From the NCBI RefSeq assembly GCF_039529835.1, contig NZ_CP154262.1, forward strand, positions 2,976,001-3,040,000: a DNA stretch of 64,000 nucleotides, read 5' to 3'. Position 1 is the first letter of the stretch, and each line of letters begins with the position of its first letter. The notes below the pieces were generated by a model. That model was given only the letters and a program-made list of their open reading frames with translations, was not told where the DNA came from and made no database searches. Below are positions 1 to 7,938 of the stretch, in pieces. Position numbers and translations under genes: made by a program. This DNA comes from Arthrobacter sp. TMP15. GTDB lineage: Bacteria > Actinomycetota > Actinomycetes > Actinomycetales > Micrococcaceae.

Positions 1-144
1 CCCGTGCTGTTCTTGGCCGACCACCCTGTGACCGGAGGCTACCCGGTGCTAGGCGTGGTCCCGCGCGAACAACTGGATCGGGCCGCGCAGCTGCCGCCCG
101 GGGCGAAAATCCGCTTCGTCAGCAGTGAGTACACACAGCAGTGA
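1..144 (+). CDS. C-terminal end of a biotin-dependent carboxyltransferase / PxpC-like protein (partial)
   Basis: Only the last 47 codons and a TGA stop lie in the window, in frame 1. They contain LADHPVTGGYPVLGVV followed by a PG..IRFV ending, the usual close of the allophanate hydrolase subunit 2 / KipA / PxpC family. In that family the protein joins PxpA and PxpB to open 5-oxoproline to glutamate, or acts as the carboxyltransferase half of urea carboxylase-like enzymes. Which of these applies cannot be told from the tail. It converges on the Nudix gene with about 40 bp between the stops and no obvious terminator. Confidence 0.7.
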   Translation, partial: PVLFLADHPVTGGYPVLGVVPREQLDRAAQLPPGAKIRFVSSEYTQQ

Positions 145-184
145 ATAGATCAGGAGCAGGTAGGACTCTCAGCCTTGACGGGGG

Positions 185-925
185 CTAACTTGTGCCATGT
201 GCGTGAGTGAAAACCCAGGGCAGATCAGTCATCGTGAGCCTGTGCCGTGCTCCAGCAGGAGCCTTGGATTCAGGGTATTCCTCATCTCCGTCCCAGAGCA
301 CACCGGCAGCAGCTCCTGCACCAAACCCGGCCAAAGTACTGGCTGCTTCACCGTTTGACGGCGTCAAAAGGTGGGTGTTGTAGATGAAAGGTGTAGCCTT
401 TCGACTTTGCTCCACCGCTTGTTCCGTGGACTCCAGCCCTAGGAGATTGTGCAGTGTCACCCAGGTTGGTGGCACCAGGATCATCTTCCCGGCGGTATGA
501 AGAGCAAGTGCCTCACGTGCAGGTAGCCATGAGCTGCGTTCATGCTCTTCGGGGTTAAGCACTACCTGGTCCGTGGTTGCCGCACCTAACATGAACCAGG
601 TTCGGAACCGGCGCGGAATTCGTTGCATGGGTGTCCATTGCGATAGCCATACAAGTTCTTTTGGGGACAGCTGTTGGCCAGTTTCTTCGGCCAGCTCTCG
701 CAAACCCGCAGCCTGCGCCGCAGCAAATTCATCAAGTTGCTCACCGGCAGGGTTAACCCTATCGCCGGGATCGACCTTGCCGCCAGGAAATACCCATGCG
801 CCGCCAAAGGATCGGCTGTTGCCTGGCCGTTCCAGCATGAGTGTCTCCAGCCCTGCTGCACCGTCACGGAGCAGAACAATTGTGCAGGCATCTTCCAGCG
901 GGGCAAGCTGTTGAGCAGTATCCAT
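185..925 (-). CDS. Nudix hydrolase with an extended Nudix box (NUDT19-like)
   Basis: 246 residues from an ATG. The protein opens with a strand TIVLLRD and FGGAWVFPGGKVDPGD (residues 40-55), then an insertion of about 20 residues before LRELAEETG (75-83). Together these form a Nudix box interrupted as in NUDT19/NUDT8-type enzymes, which cleave CoA or nucleotide pyrophosphate bonds. The REx(2)EE metal-binding core is intact, so activity is expected. The substrate cannot be inferred. It is a single-gene unit divergent from the hemerythrin gene, and a GAGG lies about 13 nt before the start. Confidence 0.8.
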   Translation of the reverse strand: MDTAQQLAPLEDACTIVLLRDGAAGLETLMLERPGNSRSFGGAWVFPGGKVDPGDRVNPAGEQLDEFAAAQAAGLRELAEETGQQLSPKELVWLSQWTPMQRIPRRFRTWFMLGAATTDQVVLNPEEHERSSWLPAREALALHTAGKMILVPPTWVTLHNLLGLESTEQAVEQSRKATPFIYNTHLLTPSNGEAASTLAGFGAGAAAGVLWDGDEEYPESKAPAGARHRLTMTDLPWVFTHAHGTS

Positions 926-1025
926 GGAACCAGCCTATCCTCACCAGTATTGCCCACAATGAGTTTGCACCGGAGTAGCCTGACAGAAGAGCCGTGATTA
1001 AAATACTGCTACGAAGGGCGAAACT

Positions 1026-1532
1026 GTGGAGTTCATGACATTAGGCCAGGCGCTGGAGAATGAACACCGTGAAATTGACGGTGGGATAGAGTCCTTCGTG
1101 GCCGCGATGGACTCCAGGGGACCCACCTCACCGACCTCGCTGCTAACGGCATTTTCGGGTCTACGCAGGCATATCTACTTGGAGGAAACTTTCTTGTTTC
1201 CACCTCTAAAGGCCGCCGGCCTCATGGGTCCACTGTTCGTGATGCTCCGCGAGCACGGCCAGCTGTGGAATCAAATGGGGACTATTGAGTCCCTACTGAG
1301 CACCGAGGCTCAGAAAGGCGGTGAGGTTCAGAAAGCCACGCAGGGCCAGAAAGTCACGCTACGCAGTGCCTGCGCGGCGTTACTCCAGCTGCTCGACGCC
1401 CACAATTCCAAGGAAGAGACCATCATTTATGCGCAAGCGGATGAAATTCTTGACTCTGCCGCCGGCAGTGAACTCCTTAGCTTCTTGGAGAAGAGGACCA
1501 TGCCACATGGCTGGGTTTGCGGCGTCAGCTAA
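1026..1532 (+). CDS. Hemerythrin HHE-domain protein
   Basis: 168 residues from a GTG start. The spacing of candidate di-iron ligands fits a hemerythrin-like four-helix bundle: H14 (NEHREID), H49 with E53/E54 (RRHIYLEETFLFP), H77 (REHGQLW), and H126 with E130/E131 (DAHNSKEE). Such proteins bind O2 or NO or act in iron and oxidative stress handling; this one is cytosolic with no signal peptide. A charged linker rich in Gln and Lys at about 95-110 sits between helices 3 and 4. The gene converges on the penicillin-binding protein gene with only 24 bp between stops. Confidence 0.82.
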   Translation: MEFMTLGQALENEHREIDGGIESFVAAMDSRGPTSPTSLLTAFSGLRRHIYLEETFLFPPLKAAGLMGPLFVMLREHGQLWNQMGTIESLLSTEAQKGGEVQKATQGQKVTLRSACAALLQLLDAHNSKEETIIYAQADEILDSAAGSELLSFLEKRTMPHGWVCGVS

Positions 1533-1556
1533 CCAGCCACGAGATCAACCGAGAGT

Positions 1557-3548
1557 TCAGCCAGCGGCAGCCAACAATATGGACCTCGCCAAGGGCCCCC
1601 CTGTAACGGCACCCAAGTCACCGTCTTCAACGAATACGGCCACGGCAATATCGCCTTGGGCAGCAATCACCCATGAGTGTGTACGCGGAGGATTATCCGT
1701 GCCATATTCTGCCGTCCCCGTTTTACCAATCGCCTCAGCGCCAGGCAGGTCCCCCAACATGCCTAGGTAGCCCTCAGTAACAACGGCACGCATCATTGTG
1801 CGCAGGTCTATGGCTTCCTTCTGCGTCAATGCCGCACCTTCAGCGGCCTTCGATTTGCCGTCATGGCCTTCTATCAGCACGGGAAAAACAGCAGCACCCT
1901 TGACCACAGAGGACATCATCGCAGCCATCATCAGAGGTGAGACCTGTACCTTGCCCTGACCAATCATTGAGGCGGCGTGTTCGGTTCCGGCTGAGTCGCG
2001 CGGCACATTGCCGGCGAATGCTGGCAGGCCCAGGTCATTGGTCATGCCAACTCCCAAGGCCCCAGCAGCATCCGATAGCTTCTCTTGGGGAAGGTTCTGA
2101 AATTGGGAGACAAAAGCTGTGTTGCAGGAATGAGCGACGGCGGTTGTCAAGGACACTTCGCCTAGCGCATCGGGCGCATAACCAGGGGCATTGAGGAACT
2201 TCTTCCCATCGGCAATAAACTCAGGTGTGCAGCTTACTTTCGAACTCGGGTCCATCCCCTGTCGAAACAATCCCAATGACGTGGCAATTTTGAAAGTGGA
2301 CCCTGGCGCATATTGGCCAAGGAACGCCGTGTTGTATCCCTGACTGTCCGGGCCATTCGCTGAGGCCAAAATTGCTCCTGTTGACGGACGCATGACCACG
2401 ATCGAGCTGGGCGTCTTTACGTTTGCCAGTGACTCCTCGGCCGCGTTCTGCAGCCCCGAGACCAAAGTGGTTTTGACATCTTTACCGTTAGTCGGCGCAA
2501 CTGTGAAGAGGATTTTCGGTGGTGAGGTGGGATCGGTGGGTGCCGTCCCGGCGTCGTCCAGGGCAGCAGCGTCAGTCGCAGTGGAATCTGTGGGAGCCGG
2601 ATCTGTGGCAGCAGGATCAGTGGGTGCATCGCTGGGAGCTGCTGAGGGAATGGCCGAAACCATTACTCCAGGATTTCCTGCAAGCTGCGCGTCGAAGGCG
2701 GCCTGTAATCCGCCGGCCCCGACAAATTCTCCGGCGACAACCTTGCCCTTAGATTTCTTGATATCTTCAGCCGTGGCCTCACGGACAGTGCCAAGGATGG
2801 CCGATGCAAAACTGCGTGAGGGCGCAAGCGGCATGGTTGATTCGGTGGCGAGGATACCCTTGATTGCGTTGAATTTTTCCTGGTCCAACGCCTTAAATGC
2901 CTCCTCGCGCAAGGTGATGGCGTCGACAAACGCTATGGGTCCGTAGGCCTTGACCTTGGCGGTGTAGGCGGCCCCGTCAATACCGAGAAGCCCGGCCAGC
3001 TGGTTGGCCGATGCTTCAGCTTCAGAATGATCCAACCCCTCTTTGTTGATGCCGACACTTCGCACGGGCCGGTCCTTGACAATCGCCTCACCATCAGCTG
3101 AGAGGATCCCCGCACGGATGCCGTAGTTGGTGCTCACTTTAAAGCGATAACCTGCCGCCAATTTAGGTTCAACCATTTCTGGAGACCACGCGATAGTCCA
3201 GCCATTACCGTCACGTTTCATGTCGGCACCCGTGGCGTAGGTCCAGGGTTTCTCTACTTTGGGTAATTTCCAGGAGTAATTCAGAGAGACTCGGGCGCTT
3301 TCGCCCTGGACCTCTACGGCACTAACGCTGACCGTGGGCCACGACGGATCAATAGATTCAGCGAGCTCGGTCAGCTCCTTTTGAACTTGCGGGCCAGGTT
3401 TGTCGAAGCTGAGATCTCCGACCGTATGGTCCGATAGGGCCTTCGCCAGGGCTTCAGCGGTTGAGCTTCCGTCATCAGGGGCGGAACAGGCTGCACCACC
3501 CAGAGCAAGGCTGATAGCAAGCAGCAAAACTGTGACGCGACGAATCAT
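1557..3548 (-). CDS. Lipoprotein penicillin-binding protein (class B transpeptidase with MecA-type NTF2 domain)
   Basis: 663 residues. A signal peptide ends in a lipobox with Cys21 (LGGAACS), so the protein is lipid-anchored outside the membrane. Residues 30-140 resemble the NTF2-like N-terminal domain of MecA-type PBPs and 140-290 the dimerisation region. A Pro/Ala/Asp/Thr-rich linker (300-345) precedes the transpeptidase. The catalytic motifs are complete: S417-TFK, S474-CN and K609-TG. It should cross-link peptidoglycan and may tolerate beta-lactams, as MecA-type relatives do, but the latter is inference. An AGGAAGTCA site precedes the ATG. Confidence 0.88.
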   Translation of the reverse strand: MIRRVTVLLLAISLALGGAACSAPDDGSSTAEALAKALSDHTVGDLSFDKPGPQVQKELTELAESIDPSWPTVSVSAVEVQGESARVSLNYSWKLPKVEKPWTYATGADMKRDGNGWTIAWSPEMVEPKLAAGYRFKVSTNYGIRAGILSADGEAIVKDRPVRSVGINKEGLDHSEAEASANQLAGLLGIDGAAYTAKVKAYGPIAFVDAITLREEAFKALDQEKFNAIKGILATESTMPLAPSRSFASAILGTVREATAEDIKKSKGKVVAGEFVGAGGLQAAFDAQLAGNPGVMVSAIPSAAPSDAPTDPAATDPAPTDSTATDAAALDDAGTAPTDPTSPPKILFTVAPTNGKDVKTTLVSGLQNAAEESLANVKTPSSIVVMRPSTGAILASANGPDSQGYNTAFLGQYAPGSTFKIATSLGLFRQGMDPSSKVSCTPEFIADGKKFLNAPGYAPDALGEVSLTTAVAHSCNTAFVSQFQNLPQEKLSDAAGALGVGMTNDLGLPAFAGNVPRDSAGTEHAASMIGQGKVQVSPLMMAAMMSSVVKGAAVFPVLIEGHDGKSKAAEGAALTQKEAIDLRTMMRAVVTEGYLGMLGDLPGAEAIGKTGTAEYGTDNPPRTHSWVIAAQGDIAVAVFVEDGDLGAVTGGPLARSILLAAAG

Positions 3549-3686
3549 TGACTTCCTGACGTTGATTTGTGAGTAACCCTACCCGCAGGCGGGCCTCCCC
3601 CTGGAGTCCGCACTAGCCTCATGGACAGACAAGTGTTCAACGATACTTCGGTGCGGGCGGAAGACGCAGGACTACTCCGACGCTCC

Positions 3687-4232
3687 TTAAGTTTTTAACA
3701 CTTCTGCGGCCACTGCGGCGGCTGGTGTGCTGAGGGCTCCTGGGATCTGCGAACTCTCTTCCGGTGCTGGCGGAAGGAGGTTCGTTGCAGCTGCTGCAGT
3801 TGCCGCTGTCATATCTTCTAAGAAACGTTCAACCACGGCCAGCTCGGCCGGCGAATAGTTGCTCAGCGCCAACCCAAGCTGGGCTGCCAGTGGCATAAAC
3901 AGCTCTCTACCGACGCTACGTGCGGTGTCAGTCATGGTGAGGTCAACTTGGCGTCTGTCGCTTTCGCTACGGCAGCGGGTGACGTGACCGGAACGCTCAA
4001 GTCTGTCAACTAGCGCAGTAGTTGCTGGTGAGCTGAGGTTGAGAGCCTCACCGAGTTTGCCAGGTGTCATCAGTTCTTGCTGGCGGCGGGGCCTGACCAG
4101 CAACCCCAATGCGTTAAGATCCGTCCGGTGGAGCCCATGTAAGGATGCCGCCTTGTCGACGTAGCGGTCAGACTCAATCGTGAACTCCCGCATTTTTGCG
4201 AGAAGTTGAGCATGCGGCTGTGAAGACTTCAT
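3687..4232 (-). CDS. MarR-family transcriptional regulator
   Basis: 181 residues when started at the ATG whose GGGGAGGA ribosome site lies 8 nt upstream; the open frame extends 8 codons further without a better site. A winged helix-turn-helix fills the middle (MTPGKLGEALNLSSPATTALVDRLERSGHVTR, then a DRR wing). The C terminus is Ala-rich. It is divergent from an MMPL exporter, and the shared 87-bp gap holds a perfect palindrome, so it probably represses the exporter and itself. The inducer is unknown. Confidence 0.85.
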   Translation of the reverse strand: MKSSQPHAQLLAKMREFTIESDRYVDKAASLHGLHRTDLNALGLLVRPRRQQELMTPGKLGEALNLSSPATTALVDRLERSGHVTRCRSESDRRQVDLTMTDTARSVGRELFMPLAAQLGLALSNYSPAELAVVERFLEDMTAATAAAATNLLPPAPEESSQIPGALSTPAAAVAAEVLKT

Positions 4233-4277
4233 GACCCAATCCTCCCCTATCGCCAACTATCTCGTTAACATAGTATC

Positions 4278-4288
4278 TAGATTATCTA
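4278..4288. promoter_or_regulatory. Palindrome TAGAT-T-ATCTA, probable MarR operator
   Basis: A perfect 5-bp inverted repeat around a single T lies in the 87-bp gap between the MarR start and the MMPL exporter start. Symmetric AT-rich sites of this kind are typical of MarR dimers. The wider stretch also begins with GTTA and ends with TAAC (4264-4289). No other palindrome stands out in the gap. Assignment to this MarR protein is inferred from position. Confidence 0.55.
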
Positions 4289-4319
4289 ACCTCTCGGCGA
4301 TGGAAGTATTGTCTAAAAC

Positions 4320-6575
4320 ATGAAGAATCTAGATTGGTCCCCCAAACGCTGGCTTCGCCTAACGCTGCCACCCATCCTTATTATTGTGTGGCTGCTGGTT
4401 GCCGGGCTAGGTGGTCCCACCTTTGGAAAAATCTCTGAAGTGTCAACCAACGATCAAGCGAGCTTTCTGCCGGCCAGCGCAGAATCTACCGCGGCTCGCG
4501 AATGGCAGCTGAAGTTTGTGGACAGCAATGCCATCCCTGCCGTGGTGTTGCTGACCTCAACAGAAGCACTGACCAGTGAACAGCTCGGCCAGATCGCTAC
4601 CTTGCCGAAGAAGCTGAGTGCTGTTAGTGGTGTCCAGAAACCGGAAGCACCCGCGACGACTAGCGTTGCAGGGCCTATTCCGTCAGAAGATAAGAAAGCC
4701 GTAGAGTTCTTAGTCCCCATTTCAGGTACTGATGAGGTTAAGTCGGTAGTGGATGAGCTTCGCAACGTCTTGCAATCATCTGCGCCTGGTGGTGTCAGCA
4801 TCTATGTGACAGGTCCTGCCGGGCTGACAGCTGATCTGGTGAATGCTTTCGGCGGTATCGACGGGATTCTGCTGCTGGTGGCACTAATAGCCGTATTCGT
4901 TATTTTGTTAGTCGTCTACCGTTCGGTTGTGCTGCCCCTACTAGTCCTCTTCACCTCAGTGGTTGCGCTGTGCGCTTCCATAGTGGTGATTTACTACATG
5001 GCAAGCTGGGATTGGATCAAACTTAGCGGCCAAAGCCAAGGTATTCTTTCGATTCTTGTCATTGGTGCGGCAACTGATTACTCCCTGCTATTGGTAGCGC
5101 GCTTCCGCGAAGCACTGCACCAAGTGCAGTCGAAATGGGCGGCACTGGGACGTGCAATGCGCGGCGCGTGGGAACCCATAGTCGCTTCCGGTTCCACAGT
5201 CATTTTGGCCATGCTGTGTCTCCTGTTCTCGGATTTGAACTCCAACCGCAGTTTGGGACCAATCGCGGCCATTGGAATTCTGTTCTCCCTTGTTGCAGCC
5301 CTGACGTGCTTGCCCGCATTGCTGGTTGCCTTTGGCCGAGGAGCCTTCTGGCCCTTCAAACCGAAGATGGACGCTAATCATGCGAATAAGCATGCAGACC
5401 ACGGGACACACGGCATGAGTGTGGAAAAGACCGATGCAGTGGAGCACGGACTGGCTGGAGTGGGCGGCATCTGGCGGCGCATCGGCTTACTGATTGCCCG
5501 GAGGCCGCGAATTACATGGGTTGTAACCTTGGTTCTACTTTTGGCTGCCAGCTCAGGGATTTTGCAATTACAGGCCAACGGCGTATCGCAGACTGAAGTA
5601 ATTCTGGGACAGAGCAACGCAGTCGATGGACAACGAGCGTTGGCTGAACACTTCGCCGGTGGTAGCGGTAGCCCTGTGCTGATCATCGCCGACCAAAATA
5701 GCAAAGATCAGATTTTGGTAGCGGTAAAGGATACGGAAGGGATCACCGAGGCCAGTATCTATACTGGCAACGGCCGACCTGACGTAGCTGCAGAGCCTGT
5801 TGTGAAGGAAGGTCGCGTACTGATCAACGCCACGTTGGCAGATCAAGCGGATTCCAGTGCTGCTGAACAGGTTGTTGTGGAACTTCGCAAGCAATTGCCG
5901 CAAGTTGATTCGACTGTCTTGGTCGGGGGTGTTTCTGCAATTGCTTTGGATACCAACCTCACGGCACAAAGTGACCTGTTCAAGATTGTGCCATTGGTAT
6001 TGCTGGTCATTCTCGTGGTCCTGATACTGCTGCTGCGTTCGATTGTTGCACCGCTGCTGCTAATCGGCTCGGTGGTGTTGTCCTACATAGCCACCATGGG
6101 CGTGTCTGCCTTGGTGTTCAATCACGTGTTCGACTTTCCGGGCGCGGATGCCACCGTGCCCCTGTTTGGCTTCGTTTTCTTGGTGGCTTTGGGCGTGGAT
6201 TACAACATCTTCTTGATGACCCGCGTTCGCGAGGAGTCGCTGCTCATGGGTACTCACGCAGGTATATTGCGAGGTTTGGGCAAAACAGGTGGAGTGATCA
6301 CTTCCGCAGGCGTGGTCCTTGCCGCTACATTTGCAGCGCTGGGCATTATTCCGTTGTTGTTCCTGGCCCAACTGGCATTTATCGTGGCATTTGGCGTATT
6401 ACTTGACACCGTAATCGTCCGAACACTTCTAGTGCCGGCACTGACCTATGACATTGGCAACCGTGTCTGGTGGCCGTCTAAAAGGACATTTGGTGGCTTG
6501 AATCCATTCGAGAATAGCCCCAGATCCTCAGACAGCCAGCCAGTTGCTCAGCCATCCGTCGAGCCAGAGAGGTAG
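4320..6575 (+). CDS. MMPL/RND-family membrane exporter
   Basis: 751 residues. The layout is the duplicated MMPL plan: TM1 near residue 20, an extracytoplasmic loop to about 175, a block of five helices with GAATDYSLLLVARFRE (about 250), a His-rich cytoplasmic linker (NHANKHADHGTHG, about 355-367), then a second loop and helix block with ALGVDYNIFLMTRVREE. The paired GxxxDY motifs carry the Asp-Tyr pairs that relay protons in this family. It should export lipids or hydrophobic drugs by proton antiport; the substrate is unknown. The divergent MarR gene suggests inducible expression. Confidence 0.87.
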   Translation: MKNLDWSPKRWLRLTLPPILIIVWLLVAGLGGPTFGKISEVSTNDQASFLPASAESTAAREWQLKFVDSNAIPAVVLLTSTEALTSEQLGQIATLPKKLSAVSGVQKPEAPATTSVAGPIPSEDKKAVEFLVPISGTDEVKSVVDELRNVLQSSAPGGVSIYVTGPAGLTADLVNAFGGIDGILLLVALIAVFVILLVVYRSVVLPLLVLFTSVVALCASIVVIYYMASWDWIKLSGQSQGILSILVIGAATDYSLLLVARFREALHQVQSKWAALGRAMRGAWEPIVASGSTVILAMLCLLFSDLNSNRSLGPIAAIGILFSLVAALTCLPALLVAFGRGAFWPFKPKMDANHANKHADHGTHGMSVEKTDAVEHGLAGVGGIWRRIGLLIARRPRITWVVTLVLLLAASSGILQLQANGVSQTEVILGQSNAVDGQRALAEHFAGGSGSPVLIIADQNSKDQILVAVKDTEGITEASIYTGNGRPDVAAEPVVKEGRVLINATLADQADSSAAEQVVVELRKQLPQVDSTVLVGGVSAIALDTNLTAQSDLFKIVPLVLLVILVVLILLLRSIVAPLLLIGSVVLSYIATMGVSALVFNHVFDFPGADATVPLFGFVFLVALGVDYNIFLMTRVREESLLMGTHAGILRGLGKTGGVITSAGVVLAATFAALGIIPLLFLAQLAFIVAFGVLLDTVIVRTLLVPALTYDIGNRVWWPSKRTFGGLNPFENSPRSSDSQPVAQPSVEPER

Positions 6576-6660
6576 CCTGCCCAACAGCAGAAAACGGTAG
6601 CCCCTAAAGCCATCAGGTTCCCCGTGGGGCGCAAGTTCTTCAGCAGAGGTTCTGCAAGAC

Positions 6661-6770
6661 GCTTTCTGGTGCCGCCCATCGTCAGGGGTCTTTTCTGGTG
6701 CGGCCGTTCTTCAGGAGGCTTTCTGGAGACTCTTTTTGGAGCGGCCGTCTTGCGGGACCTGCTCTGGAGG
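6661..6770. repeat. Three degenerate copies of a roughly 30-35-bp unit
   Basis: Between the MMPL stop and the transposase remnant the sequence repeats with changes: CTTTCTGGTGCCGCCC (6662 on), CTTTTCTGGTGCGGCCGT (6690 on) and CTTTTTGGAGCGGCCGT (6732 on), each followed by a TC..GGGG/GGAG-type tail. No protein match is recognised on either strand. It may be the decayed end of the neighbouring insertion sequence. The rest of 6576-6781 shows nothing else. Confidence 0.4.
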
Positions 6771-6781
6771 CATTCGCAAGA

Positions 6782-7798
6782 GGTAGCGGCGGTCCCGTGC
6801 TTCCCATTCGTCATACTGCTAGGCCAGTACGGCCCCGGCGAGTCGGAGCAGGGCTGCCGGGTTGGGGAATACCCCTGCGACTTCTGGGAGGGACTTGGCC
6901 AGCATCCTGGTGACCTCGTCGAACTGGGTGTTCACGTGCCCGGCATCGGGCTGGGCGAAGGCGGTGCGGATAATCGAGCCGACCATGTCCTGGGATTCCT
7001 TGGGCACGATCGAGAGCACGTTTCGCATGAAATGCACCCGGCACCGCTGCCAGCCCGCACCTTGGAACACCGCGCCGACGGCCTTCTTCACGCCGCTATG
7101 GGCGTCAGAGATCGCCAGCTTCACCCCGTCCAGCCCGCGAGCCTTGAACGACAGCAGGTACGGGGTCCAGAACCCATCGTTCTCGGAGTCGCCGACATCG
7201 AAGCTGAGCACTTCCCTACCCCCGTCAGCCGCGACGCCGAAAGCGACCACGACCGCTTGGGGCACGACCCGGTGCCCAACCGTGGCCTTGCAGTAGGTGG
7301 CATCAAGGAACACGTACGGGTAATCCATGGCGGGGAGATCCCGGTCCCTGAAAGCACCGTCCTCATGGTCAAAGTCCGCACAGATCCGGGACACCTCGGA
7401 CTTGGAAATCCGTGGATCAGCCCCGAGCGCCTTGACCAGATCATAGACCTGCACGTGGAGACCTTGTGCAGGTAGGCCTCCATCACCACGACGAAATGCC
7501 TGATCCACGCGGCGCCGGCGCTCCAGCAATGCAGGAAGGAACGAGCCGTTGCGCAGCTTGGGGATCTTCAGGTTCAAGTCCCCGGCGCCGGTTGTCAACG
7601 TCCTGGGCCGGGACTCGTTGCGCTGGGTGGTGAGGGCCTCCGGGCGTTCGAACGGGGCAGCACCGATGAACGCTGTCGCCTCAGCCTCGATGAGCTGCTG
7701 ATACAGCATTTTCGGTCGCGGTACGGATCTGTTCGGAGACATCGGGAAGTTTTAGGTTGGCCAAGCAGGTTGAACAAGGCAGACTGGTCTAGAGCCAT
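6782..7798 (-). pseudogene. IS256-family (mutator type) transposase, frameshifted and internally deleted
   Basis: The start MALDQSALFNLLGQ is recognisable at 7798. The reading then shifts to LKLPDVSEQIRTATE and shifts again to LYQQLIEAEATAFIGA. The long central part contains the conserved VFLDATYCKA, VAFGVAADGGREVL and ISDAHSGVKKAV blocks. Two compensating shifts affect the VVMEAYLHKVST segment near 7480. After KSLPEV the text jumps straight to GVFPNPAALLRLAG, so about 45 residues with the usual NPLERLNREIKRR block are missing. The tail QYDEWEARDRRYL is in yet another frame after a stop at 6819. The enzyme cannot be functional. No convincing terminal inverted repeats were found. Confidence 0.85.
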
Positions 7799-7938
7799 CG
7801 TGTGTTTGTGTCCTTTGTGAGTTCTTTGATCAATACTCACTGACCATCGCACGATGGCTCTTCACATCAGAAATTCGATGCTTAGCAACGGGAAAATACA
7901 CCACTCCACGGGGCGTAACCCTGCTGTAACTGGGGCAA

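Noticed and set aside
6624-7475. 283-codon plus-strand frame over the transposase remnant
   Set aside because: It is the antisense shadow of the IS256 transposase, whose motifs are clear on the minus strand.
6576-7860. Terminal inverted repeats of the IS256 element
   Set aside because: No matching pair could be found on either side; the element ends seem lost.
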